A stretch of DNA of 6,373 nucleotides from an uncultured Burkholderiales bacterium (GTDB lineage Bacteria > Pseudomonadota > Gammaproteobacteria > Burkholderiales > Burkholderiaceae): NCBI GenBank assembly GCA_903845315.1, contig CAIMWY010000193.1, positions 1 through 6,373 on the forward strand, in the 5' to 3' direction. Shown here piece after piece: positions 1 to 6,373 of the stretch. The first letter of the stretch is position 1. Each line of letters starts with the position of its first letter. A program made the translations under genes and the position numbers. The notes beneath the pieces are model-generated. The model saw nothing but the letters and a program-made list of their open reading frames with translations. It was not told the DNA's origin and made no database searches.

Positions 1-51
1 CCGGTACTCACCGTGAAAGGGTGATGTCCTAGGCCTCTAGACGATAGGGTC
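1..51 (-). tRNA. tRNA-Glu (anticodon UUC), 3' end cut by window edge
   Basis: This is the 5' part of a glutamate tRNA, read on the minus strand from base 51. It starts with GACCCTA as the 5' acceptor strand, followed by a D arm containing the CGTCTAGAGGCCTAGGAC stretch typical of bacterial tRNA-Glu. The anticodon arm is TCACC-CTTTCAC-GGTGA, a perfect five-pair stem, which places anticodon TTC at bases 17-15. The sequence runs out after about 51 of 76 nucleotides, near the start of the T arm, so the acceptor 3' strand and CCA end cannot be checked. It decodes GAA and GAG, is the substrate of GltX encoded upstream, and in bacteria using the C5 pathway also feeds tetrapyrrole synthesis. It follows tRNA-Ala by 35 bases and probably shares its transcript. 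Confidence 0.93.
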
Positions 52-86
52 ATAACCTGTGGACTAAACCAACTCGACGTCCTGTT

Positions 87-162
<76 letters not shown>

Positions 163-181
163 TTCGGGTGTCGAGTCCGTG

Positions 182-211
182 AGTATAACCAATTTTTTAA
201 GGCACGAGCAA
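182..211 (-). promoter_or_regulatory. possible sigma-70 promoter for the tRNA-Ala/tRNA-Glu pair
   Basis: On the minus strand, TATACT (bases 187-182, five of six matches to the -10 consensus) lies 18 bases after TTGCTC (211-206, three of six matches to the -35 consensus). Transcription would begin near base 175, leaving a short leader before tRNA-Ala at 162. The stretch after the -10 box is GC-rich (CACGGACTCG), as is usual for stable-RNA promoters under stringent control. The -35 box lies in the last codons of gltX. The match is modest, and the region may simply be read through from gltX. Confidence 0.4.
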
Positions 212-1582
212 ACGCTGCAAAACTTTTTCGCGTGTGCAAAGTGCAAGAACCGCGTCCAGCGAAGGCGTTTGCGGGGTTCCCATCACCAGCACACGCACGG
301 GCATGGCCAGCTGAGGCATCTTCAAACCTGTGGCTGTCAACACTTCTTTGATAACTGCGCTGATCGCCTCTTTGTTCCAAGCGCAATTCGCCAACTTCTC
401 GCGCAACATGGCCAAGGCAGGTGCCACTGTCGGGGTGATGTGTTGAGTCAAGTCTTCGGCTTTGGGCGCCACCTCGCCATAAAAAGCCATCACCCAATCG
501 GCCAGAACCACGAGGGTGTCACAACGGTCTTTGAGCAAACCACACAAGGCTGGCAAACGCTCATCGGTTTTGATGTCGCGCTTGGCCAATTGCGTTTGCA
601 CCAAAGGCGCCAGCGCATCGTCTGCCATGGCCTTGAGGTGCTGGGCATTGACCCAGCGCAGCTTGGCCTCGTCAAACTGGGCAGCGCTGCGCCCCAAGTG
701 ATCTAGGTTGAACCATTCCAAGAACTGAGCGCGACTGAAAATCTCATCGTCCCCATGACTCCAACCTAAGCGAGCCAAGTAATTGACCATAGCGTCAGGC
801 AAATAGCCTTCGTCACGGTATTGGGTGACTGCTTTGGCGCCACTGCGTTTACTCATCTTCTCACCCTGTTCATTGAGCACGGTAGGCAAGTGCGCATACA
901 CAGGGGGCTCTTTGCCCAGGGCTTTGAAGATGTTGATTTGCCGGGGTGTGTTGTTGACATGGTCATCGCCCCGAATCACGTGGGTGATGGCCATGTCGAT
1001 GTCATCCACCACCACGCAAAAATTGTAGGTGGGCGTGCCGTCAGGGCGTGCAATCACCAAGTCGTCCAACTCGTCGTTGCTTATTTCAATGCGGCCTTTG
1101 ACCTGGTCGTCCCACGCCACCACACCGCCCTGCGGATTTTTAAAGCGCAGCACAGGCAGCACGCCAGCGGGGACGGGGGGCAAGGTTTTGCCAGATTTAG
1201 GTCGCCAAGTGCCGTCATAGCGCGGCTTTTCTTTGTGGGCCATCTGGTGCTCTCGCAAGGCATCCAACTCAGCCACGCTCATGTAGCAGGGGTAGACCTG
1301 TCCGGCTGCCTGCAACTGTGCCAGCACTTCTTTGTAGCGGTCCATGCGCTGCATTTGATAGAACGGGCCTTCGTCGTGGTCGAGTCCCAACCAAGCCATG
1401 CCTTCGATGATCACATCCACCGAAGCTTGGTTGGATCGCTCGAGATCCGTGTCTTCAATGCGCAAAATAAAGTCACCCCCTGTGGCGCGTGCAAACGCCC
1501 AGGGGTAAAGGGCTGAACGGATATTGCCCAGGTGAATAAAGCCCGTGGGCGACGGGGCAAATCGGGTACGAATTTTGGTCAT
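197..1582 (-). CDS. gltX: glutamyl-tRNA synthetase (GluRS)
   Basis: This cytoplasmic class I synthetase joins glutamate to tRNA-Glu using ATP. The protein has 461 residues, close to the usual 460-475. The catalytic Rossmann domain carries the HIGH-type signature HLGN at residues 17-20 after the FAPSPTG stretch. The RGDDH segment is at 204-208 and the second ATP signature KMSKR at 242-246. The C-terminal half is the helical anticodon-binding domain. Of the four cysteines forming the zinc site in the E. coli enzyme, only one near Cys99 is present, so the zinc ribbon is probably absent, as in many GluRS proteins. The start at 1582 ([14 protein letters not shown]) fits the family N-terminus; the frame is open further upstream, but that extension overlaps metZ and looks unrelated. 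The ATG is 13 bases after the metZ stop and has no clear Shine-Dalgarno sequence, so coupling to metZ translation is likely. Two tRNA genes follow, including its own substrate tRNA-Glu. Confidence 0.97.
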   Translation of the reverse strand: MTKIRTRFAPSPTGFIHLGNIRSALYPWAFARATGGDFILRIEDTDLERSNQASVDVIIEGMAWLGLDHDEGPFYQMQRMDRYKEVLAQLQAAGQVYPCYMSVAELDALREHQMAHKEKPRYDGTWRPKSGKTLPPVPAGVLPVLRFKNPQGGVVAWDDQVKGRIEISNDELDDLVIARPDGTPTYNFCVVVDDIDMAITHVIRGDDHVNNTPRQINIFKALGKEPPVYAHLPTVLNEQGEKMSKRSGAKAVTQYRDEGYLPDAMVNYLARLGWSHGDDEIFSRAQFLEWFNLDHLGRSAAQFDEAKLRWVNAQHLKAMADDALAPLVQTQLAKRDIKTDERLPALCGLLKDRCDTLVVLADWVMAFYGEVAPKAEDLTQHITPTVAPALAMLREKLANCAWNKEAISAVIKEVLTATGLKMPQLAMPVRVLVMGTPQTPSLDAVLALCTREKVLQRLLVP

Positions 1583-1595
1583 GCGTTGCTTGAAA

Positions 1596-2807
1596 TCAAA
1601 GGGTATCGAGGCCACGCAACAAGTCGCCCTTGAGGTCGTCCAAGTGCTCCAGTCCCACCGCCACACGGATCAGCCCTTGACCGATGCCTGCGGCTTTGCG
1701 CTGGTCTTCAGAGAGCTTACCGTGCGACGTGCTGGCTGGGTGCGTTAACAACGTTTTGGTATCGCCCAAGTTGGTACATAGCGAGAGCACGCGCAAACTG
1801 TCGAGCACATGAAACGCCTGGGTGCGAGCTGATTGGGGGTCAGGGGCTTTGACATCGAACGACAGCACAGCGCCGCCCAAGCCCGACATTTGCTTCATGG
1901 CCAAGTCGTGTTGCGGATGACTGGCCAGCCCGGGGTAGTAAACACGCGACACATGCGGGTGCTGCTCTAACCACAGCGCCAACTCGTGGGCACGCGCGCT
2001 TTGTGCACGCATGCGGATGTCGAGCGTCTCCAGGCCTTTGAGTACCACCCAAGCGTTGAAAGGCGACAGCACCATGCCGCCGTTTTTCATGACGGGCAGA
2101 AACTTTTCAATCACCAATTTTTCACTGGCGCACAAAGCACCTGCCATGACGCGCCCTTGGCCATCGAGGTACTTGGTACCAGAGTGCATCACGATGTCGG
2201 CCCCCATGCCCATGGGGCGTTGCAAGATGGGCGTGGCAAAGCAGTTGTCTACAGCCAACAAAGCGCCCGCGTTGTGGGCCAAGTCTGCCAAAGCAGCGAT
2301 GTCGCACACGTCGGTTAAGGGGTTGGTCGGTGTTTCGGCAAACAAGATTTTTGTATTGGGGCGAATGGCTTTTTCCCAAGCCGCCAAATCGGTTTGCGAC
2401 ACCATGGTGGACTCCACGCCAAAGCGCGCAAACTCAGATCCAATGAGTTTGATGGTGGAGCCAAACATCGACTGCGAATACAACACATGGTCGCCCGCCT
2501 TGAGCAAGCTAAACAACATCAACATCACCGATGACATGCCCGACGAGGTGGCCAACGCCGCCTCGCTGCCTTCGAGTGCGGCCAAGCGTATTTCAAAACT
2601 GCTGACTGTGGGGTTGCCTGAACGGCCATAGGTATAGCCGTCTTCTTCGCCCGCAAAGCGGCGTGCCGAGGCTTCGGCCGAAGGCTGCACATAGCCGCTG
2701 GTGAGGTACAGCGCTTCGGAGTTTTCGCCATACTGGCTGCGGTCGACTGCTGCGCGAACGGCCAGAGTGTCAATGTGCAAGTTGTCGGGTAATGGGTGTT
2801 GGCTCAT
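1596..2807 (-). CDS. metZ: O-succinylhomoserine sulfhydrylase
   Basis: This PLP enzyme of the Cys/Met metabolism family (MetB/MetC/MetY/MetZ) makes homocysteine directly from O-succinylhomoserine and sulfide in methionine synthesis. The 403 residues match the usual length. Visible motifs are Tyr60-Gly-Arg62 (PLP phosphate contact from the neighbouring subunit), SSGM at 88-91, VDN with Asp187 (contacts the pyridine nitrogen), Lys212 in [12 protein letters not shown] (Schiff base to PLP), NLGDTKT, and RVAVGLE with Arg381 (substrate carboxylate). The [11 protein letters not shown] and [12 protein letters not shown] segments resemble MetZ of Pseudomonas more than MetB or MetC, and the purF-metZ order supports this. 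Substrate choice (succinyl versus acetyl, sulfide versus cysteine) cannot be proved by eye; cystathionine gamma-synthase is the main alternative. The ATG is 4 bases after the purF stop. A GGAG ribosome site at 2818-2815 overlaps the purF stop codon, the best such site in the window and a sign of translational coupling. Confidence 0.93.
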   Translation of the reverse strand: MSQHPLPDNLHIDTLAVRAAVDRSQYGENSEALYLTSGYVQPSAEASARRFAGEEDGYTYGRSGNPTVSSFEIRLAALEGSEAALATSSGMSSVMLMLFSLLKAGDHVLYSQSMFGSTIKLIGSEFARFGVESTMVSQTDLAAWEKAIRPNTKILFAETPTNPLTDVCDIAALADLAHNAGALLAVDNCFATPILQRPMGMGADIVMHSGTKYLDGQGRVMAGALCASEKLVIEKFLPVMKNGGMVLSPFNAWVVLKGLETLDIRMRAQSARAHELALWLEQHPHVSRVYYPGLASHPQHDLAMKQMSGLGGAVLSFDVKAPDPQSARTQAFHVLDSLRVLSLCTNLGDTKTLLTHPASTSHGKLSEDQRKAAGIGQGLIRVAVGLEHLDDLKGDLLRGLDTL

Positions 2808-2811
2808 AAGG

Positions 2812-4326
2812 TCACTCCGAGGGGTTGGGCAAAGCCAGGCGTGAATTGTCTTCAGCGTCTTCTTCTTGGCCCACGCGTTTTTCGTTCAAACGCGCGATGT
2901 CTTGCGATGAAATGTCGCCGGTCACATACACACCATCAAAGCACGAGGCATCAAAACCATCGAGCTTGGGTGCACCAGGGGTCGCGGCACCGAGCACGGC
3001 TTGCTTCATCGCCTCCACGTCTTGGTAAATCAGGGCGTCGCATCCAATCAACTCCCGCACTTCATCAATGGTGCGGTTGTGCGCCACCAGTTCTTCTGGC
3101 GTGGGCATGTCGATGCCATACACATTAGGAAATCGAACCGGTGGGGCAGCACTGGCCATGTAGACCTTGCGTGCACCAGCGTCACGCGCCATTTGAACAA
3201 TCTCACGACTGGTGGTGCCACGCACGATCGAGTCGTCCACCAGCAACACATTGCGGCCTTTGAATTCGCTGGCAATCACATTGAGTTTTTGGCGCACCGA
3301 TTTCTTGCGCACCCCCTGCCCCGGCATGATGAAGGTGCGGCCCACGTAGCGGTTTTTCACAAACCCTTCGCGGTACGGCACACCCAGCAAATGCGCCAGT
3401 TGGGTGGCGCTGGGGCGGCTTGACTCTGGAATGGGAATGATCACATCAATATCACTGGGGGGAACAGTAGACACCACGCGTTTGGCCAAGGTTTCGCCTA
3501 AGTTCAAACGTGCCTGATAGACCGAAATACCGTCCAAGGTGGAGTCGGGTCTGGCCAAATACACATACTCAAAAATACAGGGCTTGAGTTGTGGTGCGTC
3601 AGCACATTGCTGAAAGTGAGTTTGCCCATCGTCGGTGATGAAGATCGCCTCACCCGGTGCCAAGTCGCGCTCTAGCTGATGACCCGTGCCCTCCAATGCC
3701 ACCGACTCACTGGCCACCATGACCGTGCCGTCTTTGCCGCGCCCAACGCACAAGGGGCGAATGCCAAATGGATCACGAAAAGCCAGCACGCCATGACCAG
3801 AGATCAGCGCGATCACCGCATACGAGCCCTTGATGCGTCGATGTGCTCTTCGCACAGCTTCAAACACATCGCTGGGGGTCAAGGGTAAACCACGCGTGGT
3901 TTTTTCTAACTCATGCGCCAGCACGTTGAGCAACACTTCAGAGTCGCTCTCGGTGTTGATGTGGCGGTGGTCTTCAGAAAACAACTCCGCCTTCAGAGCG
4001 TGCGCATTGGTCAAGTTGCCGTTGTGTACCAGGACCAAGCCAAACGGTGCGTTCACATAAAACGGTTGCGCTTCTTCTTCGCTGTAGGCATTGCCCGCGG
4101 TGGGGTAACGCACTTGGCCCAAGCCGTTGTTGCCAGGCAAGGCGCGCATGTTGCGGGTGCGAAACACATCGCGCACCATGCCTTTGGCTTTGTGCATGAA
4201 AAATTTACGGTCCAGCTGAGTCACGATGCCAGCCGCGTCTTGACCGCGGTGCTGCAAAAGCAGCAAAGCGTCATAAATCAGCTGATTGACAGGTGCGTTG
4301 CTGACAACGCCGACGATTCCACACAT
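2812..4326 (-). CDS. purF: amidophosphoribosyltransferase (glutamine PRPP amidotransferase)
   Basis: This enzyme catalyses the first committed step of purine synthesis, turning PRPP and glutamine into 5-phosphoribosylamine. The 504 residues nearly equal the E. coli enzyme. The N-terminal Ntn-type glutaminase domain begins MCGIVG, so Cys2 is the nucleophile and is exposed simply by removing Met1. There is no Bacillus-type propeptide. Other glutaminase residues seen are HRGQD at 26-30, Arg73 and HNGNL at 101-105. The phosphoribosyltransferase domain follows, with IPIPESSRPSA near 297-307 and the PRPP-binding loop VLLVDDSIVRGTT at 360-372. The last 20 or so residues are acidic and probably flexible. 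The start lies 13 bases after the cvpA stop, with only a weak GGA ribosome site just upstream. Linkage to cvpA and folC is the same as in E. coli. No PurR-type operator was recognised near the gene. Confidence 0.98.
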   Translation of the reverse strand: MCGIVGVVSNAPVNQLIYDALLLLQHRGQDAAGIVTQLDRKFFMHKAKGMVRDVFRTRNMRALPGNNGLGQVRYPTAGNAYSEEEAQPFYVNAPFGLVLVHNGNLTNAHALKAELFSEDHRHINTESDSEVLLNVLAHELEKTTRGLPLTPSDVFEAVRRAHRRIKGSYAVIALISGHGVLAFRDPFGIRPLCVGRGKDGTVMVASESVALEGTGHQLERDLAPGEAIFITDDGQTHFQQCADAPQLKPCIFEYVYLARPDSTLDGISVYQARLNLGETLAKRVVSTVPPSDIDVIIPIPESSRPSATQLAHLLGVPYREGFVKNRYVGRTFIMPGQGVRKKSVRQKLNVIASEFKGRNVLLVDDSIVRGTTSREIVQMARDAGARKVYMASAAPPVRFPNVYGIDMPTPEELVAHNRTIDEVRELIGCDALIYQDVEAMKQAVLGAATPGAPKLDGFDASCFDGVYVTGDISSQDIARLNEKRVGQEEDAEDNSRLALPNPSE

Positions 4327-4339
4327 ATTCCAAGCCCAG

Positions 4340-4834
4340 TCAGGGTAAAAACTTTCTGAAATCCACCGGCAACACCGGCTTCAACGCATTCAATGTCTGT
4401 TGCAGCCAAGGTGTGCCTTGGGCGCTTTGCCAAGATTCGTTGTCACGCAATGGCGTCATGGACACCACCACCGTCACAGCCAACAACAGCACCAAGCCAC
4501 GCAACAACCCAAAACCGCTGCCCAGGAGCCGGTCTAAGGGGCCTAGGCCCACAGCAGACACCAATTTTTTAACCATCGAGCTGACCAACAACGTGGCAAT
4601 TAAAACAGCGACAAACACCAGCACAAAGCCGGCTGCATAGCGCAACATGTCAGTGCTGCCAGACATGGGCAACCACGCTGCCGTTGCTGGGGCATAGGCA
4701 GGGGCCACAAAGAAAGCAGCCACCCAACCCGCTAAGGACAAGACCTCTTGCACCAACCCACGCCACACACCCAGCAAGGCAGACAGCCCTAGGACGGTCA
4801 GAAAAATCCAGTCGACCGCCGAAACCGTCAGCAT
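4340..4834 (-). CDS. cvpA: CvpA family inner-membrane protein
   Basis: This is a 164-residue integral membrane protein of the CvpA family, named for its need in colicin V production in E. coli. Its molecular function is poorly known; roles in envelope stress resistance have been proposed. Four hydrophobic segments are visible, at about residues 5-23, 30-47, 66-87 and 108-126. The family signatures are an early Asp-Trp (8-9), W-R-G-L-V-Q-E at 24-30, and GPLDRLLGSGFGLLRG at 98-113 leading into the last membrane segment. The C-terminal 35 or so residues are polar. The start at 4834 gives the usual family N-terminus. It lies 7 bases after the stop of the SPOR gene and no Shine-Dalgarno sequence is evident, so expression is probably coupled to that gene. 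Placement directly before purF is the classic arrangement in gamma- and betaproteobacteria. Confidence 0.94.
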   Translation of the reverse strand: MLTVSAVDWIFLTVLGLSALLGVWRGLVQEVLSLAGWVAAFFVAPAYAPATAAWLPMSGSTDMLRYAAGFVLVFVAVLIATLLVSSMVKKLVSAVGLGPLDRLLGSGFGLLRGLVLLLAVTVVVSMTPLRDNESWQSAQGTPWLQQTLNALKPVLPVDFRKFLP

Positions 4835-4841
4835 GGTGGCA

Positions 4842-5576
4842 TCACAGGCTCAAGACCGCAGGCTGCAATTGCAGCTGCTTGATCTTTTGCGCCACTTTGT
4901 CAGCCTCGTCGCGACTGCCAAAAGGCCCCACGCGCACACGCGTTCGCTTGCCCTCTTTGGTTTCGGCCACATGGGTATAGGTTTTAAAACCAGCCTTCTC
5001 CAACTTCAGTCGAACATCGTGTGCTTTGGCTTCGTCAGAGAAGGCGCCTACTTGAACCACAAATCTGGGGAGTGTGTCCTTGCTGTCAGAGGCAACTGGC
5101 TTGGCCGCTGAGACCTCCGTTTTGGTTTCTGTTTTCGTCTCAGTCTTGGTGTCTGCCTTAGCTTCTGGCTTGACCTCGGTCAGCTTAGCGTCGGGTTTTG
5201 CTTCTGGCTTGACAGCCGCAACCACCGCTTGAGGTTTGACGTCTGACTTGGGTGCAGCCACCACCTCTTCTTTGGGGTCTAGACCTAAGCCTGTTGCCAA
5301 CGGCCTCTGTTTGGCTGCTGAGGGATTAGCGGTCAGTGGTTTGGTGTTGGCTCGGTCAGGAATCACCACGGCAATGTCAACGGATACAGGACGCGGCTGC
5401 GTATCAAACAACAAGGGAAAACCAACCACCGCCACCAACACCAGGACCGAAGCGCCAATCAAACGATGACGCGCACGTCGCCGCAAAGCCTCCACGCTTT
5501 GTGCCGGTGAATTGCTGAAATTACCCTGGGCGTCGCCTTCTGTTTGGCTGGGCAATCGAAACTTAAAAAATGCCAT
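4842..5576 (-). CDS. dedD: SPOR-domain membrane protein, DedD-like
   Basis: This 244-residue protein has one membrane segment and a C-terminal SPOR domain, which in characterised proteins binds glycan strands lacking stem peptides at the division septum. A short cytoplasmic N-terminus ends in an arginine-rich stretch (LRRRARHR, 31-38), then comes the membrane helix at about 39-57, giving an N-in, C-out topology. Residues 60-168 form a low-complexity linker rich in Lys, Glu, Ala and Pro, with VKPEAK repeats and three tandem TKTE units (143-154). The SPOR domain covers about 169-244, with its two signature strands FVVQVGAFS (172-180) and RVRVGPFGS (213-221). The start at 5576 (MAFFKFRLP) agrees with the conserved beginning in Burkholderiales as I know it. 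No Shine-Dalgarno sequence is seen; the gene begins 9 bases after the folC stop. The symbol follows position and domain architecture; sequence similarity to E. coli DedD outside the SPOR domain is expected to be low. Confidence 0.9.
   Translation of the reverse strand: MAFFKFRLPSQTEGDAQGNFSNSPAQSVEALRRRARHRLIGASVLVLVAVVGFPLLFDTQPRPVSVDIAVVIPDRANTKPLTANPSAAKQRPLATGLGLDPKEEVVAAPKSDVKPQAVVAAVKPEAKPDAKLTEVKPEAKADTKTETKTETKTEVSAAKPVASDSKDTLPRFVVQVGAFSDEAKAHDVRLKLEKAGFKTYTHVAETKEGKRTRVRVGPFGSRDEADKVAQKIKQLQLQPAVLSL
5115..5150 (-). repeat. three tandem Thr-Lys-Thr-Glu repeats in the SPOR protein linker
   Basis: Three consecutive 12-base units each encode TKTE (residues 143-154 of the SPOR protein). 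The units read ACCAAGACTGAG, ACGAAAACAGAA and ACCAAAACGGAG, so they differ almost only at third codon positions. The peptide repeat is therefore kept while the DNA has diverged, which argues against very recent slippage. It lies in the periplasmic linker between the membrane helix and the SPOR domain. Confidence 0.85.
5161..5213 (-). repeat. two identical 14-base copies encoding Val-Lys-Pro-Glu-Ala
   Basis: The 14-base string GCTTCTGGCTTGAC (plus strand) occurs at 5161-5174 and again at 5200-5213, 39 bases apart and in frame. Both copies encode VKPEA in the linker of the SPOR protein (residues 122-126 and 135-139). A further, diverged copy (VKPQA) lies upstream at residues 113-117. This points to expansion of the linker by duplication of a short unit. 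Confidence 0.75.
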
Positions 5577-5585
5577 GGAGGGGTC

Positions 5586-6373
5586 TCAAGAACTCAAATG
5601 TGGGGCATCTAAACGGGGAGTTCCGTTCTTTAAAACCCCGCCGACCGTGAAGAACGATCCGAAGACCACAATTCTATCAGCGGGGTCTGCTGCTGCCACT
5701 GCGGCTTGCAGCGCGGACTGTGGGTCTGTGTAAGTGCCTGCTTTCACGCCAGTCCTTTGATGACTGGCTTGCAACTGCAGCTGCAGTTGCTCAGCGCTGG
5801 CAGCACGGGGGGTAGGCAAATCACAGAAATACCAGCGATCCACCAAAGGCCCCACACGGGCCATCATGGTCGCCAGGTCTTTGTCGGCCATGGCACCAAA
5901 CACGGCATGGGTGGTCGGGTAAAAGCCCATCGCGTCCAGGTTCTCGGTCAAAGCCGCCACCGCATGCGGGTTGTGGGCCACATCGAGCACCAGGGCAGGC
6001 TGACCCGGCACGATCTGAAAGCGACCTGGCAACTCCACCATGGCCAAGCCATTGCGCACCGCTTGCGCCGTCACCGGAATGCGGCTGCGCAAAGCTTCTA
6101 ACGCGGCCAGCACACCACTGGCGTTGACCAACTGGTTGGCCCCGCGCAAAGCCGGATAAGCCAAGCCGCTGTAGCGCCGCCCTCGCCCGGCCCAACCCCA
6201 TTGCTGCTTGTCACCTGTGAAGTTGAAGTCACGGCCCAAGGTCCAAACATCTGCCCCAATTTCCAAAGCGTGGTCCAACACGCTCTGAGGTGGAACCGGA
6301 TCACTCACGATCACGGGGCAACCGGTGCGCATGATGCCGGCTTTCTCGCGGCCAATGCTTTCGCGGTCAGTGC
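5586..6373 (-). CDS. folC: bifunctional dihydrofolate synthase / folylpolyglutamate synthase, C-terminal part
   Basis: This is the last 261 residues of FolC, whose 5' end lies beyond the window edge. The enzyme adds glutamate to dihydropteroate to make dihydrofolate, then lengthens the glutamate tail of reduced folates, using ATP in the cytoplasm. It belongs to the Mur ligase family. The visible part begins in the central ATPase domain with T-D-R-E-S-I-G-R-E-K-A-G-I; the lysine of EKAGI is the one reported as carbamylated in characterised FolC proteins. The segment LPGRFQIV, the hinge to the C-terminal domain VLDVAHNPHA, then MADKD and the closing VFGSFFTVG all match the family. The Met at 6332 is internal, because homology continues upstream to the edge. 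A Gln-Leu repeat (QLQLQLQ) sits where other FolC proteins have a variable loop. The accD gene would be expected just upstream, by analogy with other proteobacteria. The SPOR gene follows after 9 bases. Confidence 0.95.
   Translation of the reverse strand, partial: TDRESIGREKAGIMRTGCPVIVSDPVPPQSVLDHALEIGADVWTLGRDFNFTGDKQQWGWAGRGRRYSGLAYPALRGANQLVNASGVLAALEALRSRIPVTAQAVRNGLAMVELPGRFQIVPGQPALVLDVAHNPHAVAALTENLDAMGFYPTTHAVFGAMADKDLATMMARVGPLVDRWYFCDLPTPRAASAEQLQLQLQASHQRTGVKAGTYTDPQSALQAAVAAADPADRIVVFGSFFTVGGVLKNGTPRLDAPHLSS
5771..5790. repeat. perfect 20-base palindrome inside folC
   Basis: GCAACTGCAGCTGCAGTTGC reads the same on both strands over 20 bases; the flanking bases do not extend it. 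It lies inside folC and encodes part of the QLQLQLQ run. It may be no more than a by-product of repeated CTG/CAG-type codons for Gln and Leu, although a protein-binding role cannot be excluded by eye. Confidence 0.6.

Noticed and set aside
191..199. A/T run after the gltX stop as an intrinsic terminator
   Set aside because: On the coding strand it reads as a run of A, not T, and no stable hairpin precedes it.
821..1516. 231-codon open frame on the plus strand opposite gltX
   Set aside because: It lies wholly antisense to a strongly supported GltX. Its translation is rich in His and Val with no recognisable domain, as expected from the mirrored codon bias of a GC-rich gene.
1583..1666. Upstream extension of gltX to an ATG at 1666
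   Set aside because: The extra 28 residues overlap the end of metZ and resemble no GluRS N-terminus; [14 protein letters not shown] at 1582 is the family start.
2011..2631. 206-codon open frame on the plus strand opposite metZ
   Set aside because: It is antisense to an intact MetZ, its translation has no recognisable motif, and no promoter or ribosome site was seen for it.
3001..4359. Plus-strand open frames of 140 and 148 codons opposite purF
   Set aside because: Both are shadows of the purF reading frame, with no family resemblance and no separate expression signals.
5614..5640. Inverted repeat CGGGG...CCCCG near the end of folC as a terminator
   Set aside because: The stem has only five pairs with a 17-base loop, lies inside the coding sequence, and has no following T run on the coding strand.
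6330..6332. ATG at 6332 as the start of a short folC
   Set aside because: The frame stays open to the window edge, and the 13 residues before it (ending R-E-K-A-G-I) match the FolC family, so the gene continues upstream.

Overview
This window is a compact block of housekeeping genes, all on the minus strand. It probably comes from a betaproteobacterium of the order Burkholderiales, and the family Comamonadaceae is my best guess. The reasons are the moderately GC-rich sequence, the protein sequences as I recognise them, and the gene order folC - SPOR gene - cvpA - purF - metZ, which is known from Pseudomonas and Burkholderiales. The genus cannot be fixed from the sequence alone.

Read in the direction of transcription (high to low coordinates), the layout is: the C-terminal part of folC, cut by the window edge (5586-6373); a DedD-like SPOR-domain membrane protein (4842-5576); cvpA (4340-4834); purF (2812-4326); metZ (1596-2807); gltX (197-1582); tRNA-Ala with anticodon GGC (87-162); and the 5' two thirds of tRNA-Glu with anticodon UUC (1-51), cut by the other edge. 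The gaps between protein genes are only 4 to 13 bases, and those before the two tRNAs are 34 and 35 bases. I see no intrinsic terminator anywhere. The simplest reading is one long transcription unit that continues past both edges, with a possible extra promoter for the tRNAs inside the 3' end of gltX. No stretch over 300 bases lacks a gene.

Several of the genes touch one-carbon and amino-acid metabolism. FolC makes and polyglutamylates folate. PurF commits PRPP to purine synthesis, a pathway that uses formyl-folate. MetZ puts sulfur into the methionine backbone, whose final methylation also uses folate. CvpA and the SPOR protein are envelope proteins that travel with folC and purF in many proteobacteria. 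GltX charges tRNA-Glu, which is encoded just downstream of it.

All reading frames are intact, with recognisable catalytic motifs and near-normal lengths. I found no mobile element, CRISPR array, toxin-antitoxin pair, defence gene or pseudogene. I do not see a previously undescribed system here. The points worth a second look are the linkage of the synthetase gene to its tRNA, a possible embedded tRNA promoter, perfect palindromes lying on Gln-Leu repeats in two neighbouring genes, the low-complexity linker of the SPOR protein, and the loss of the zinc-site cysteines in GltX.
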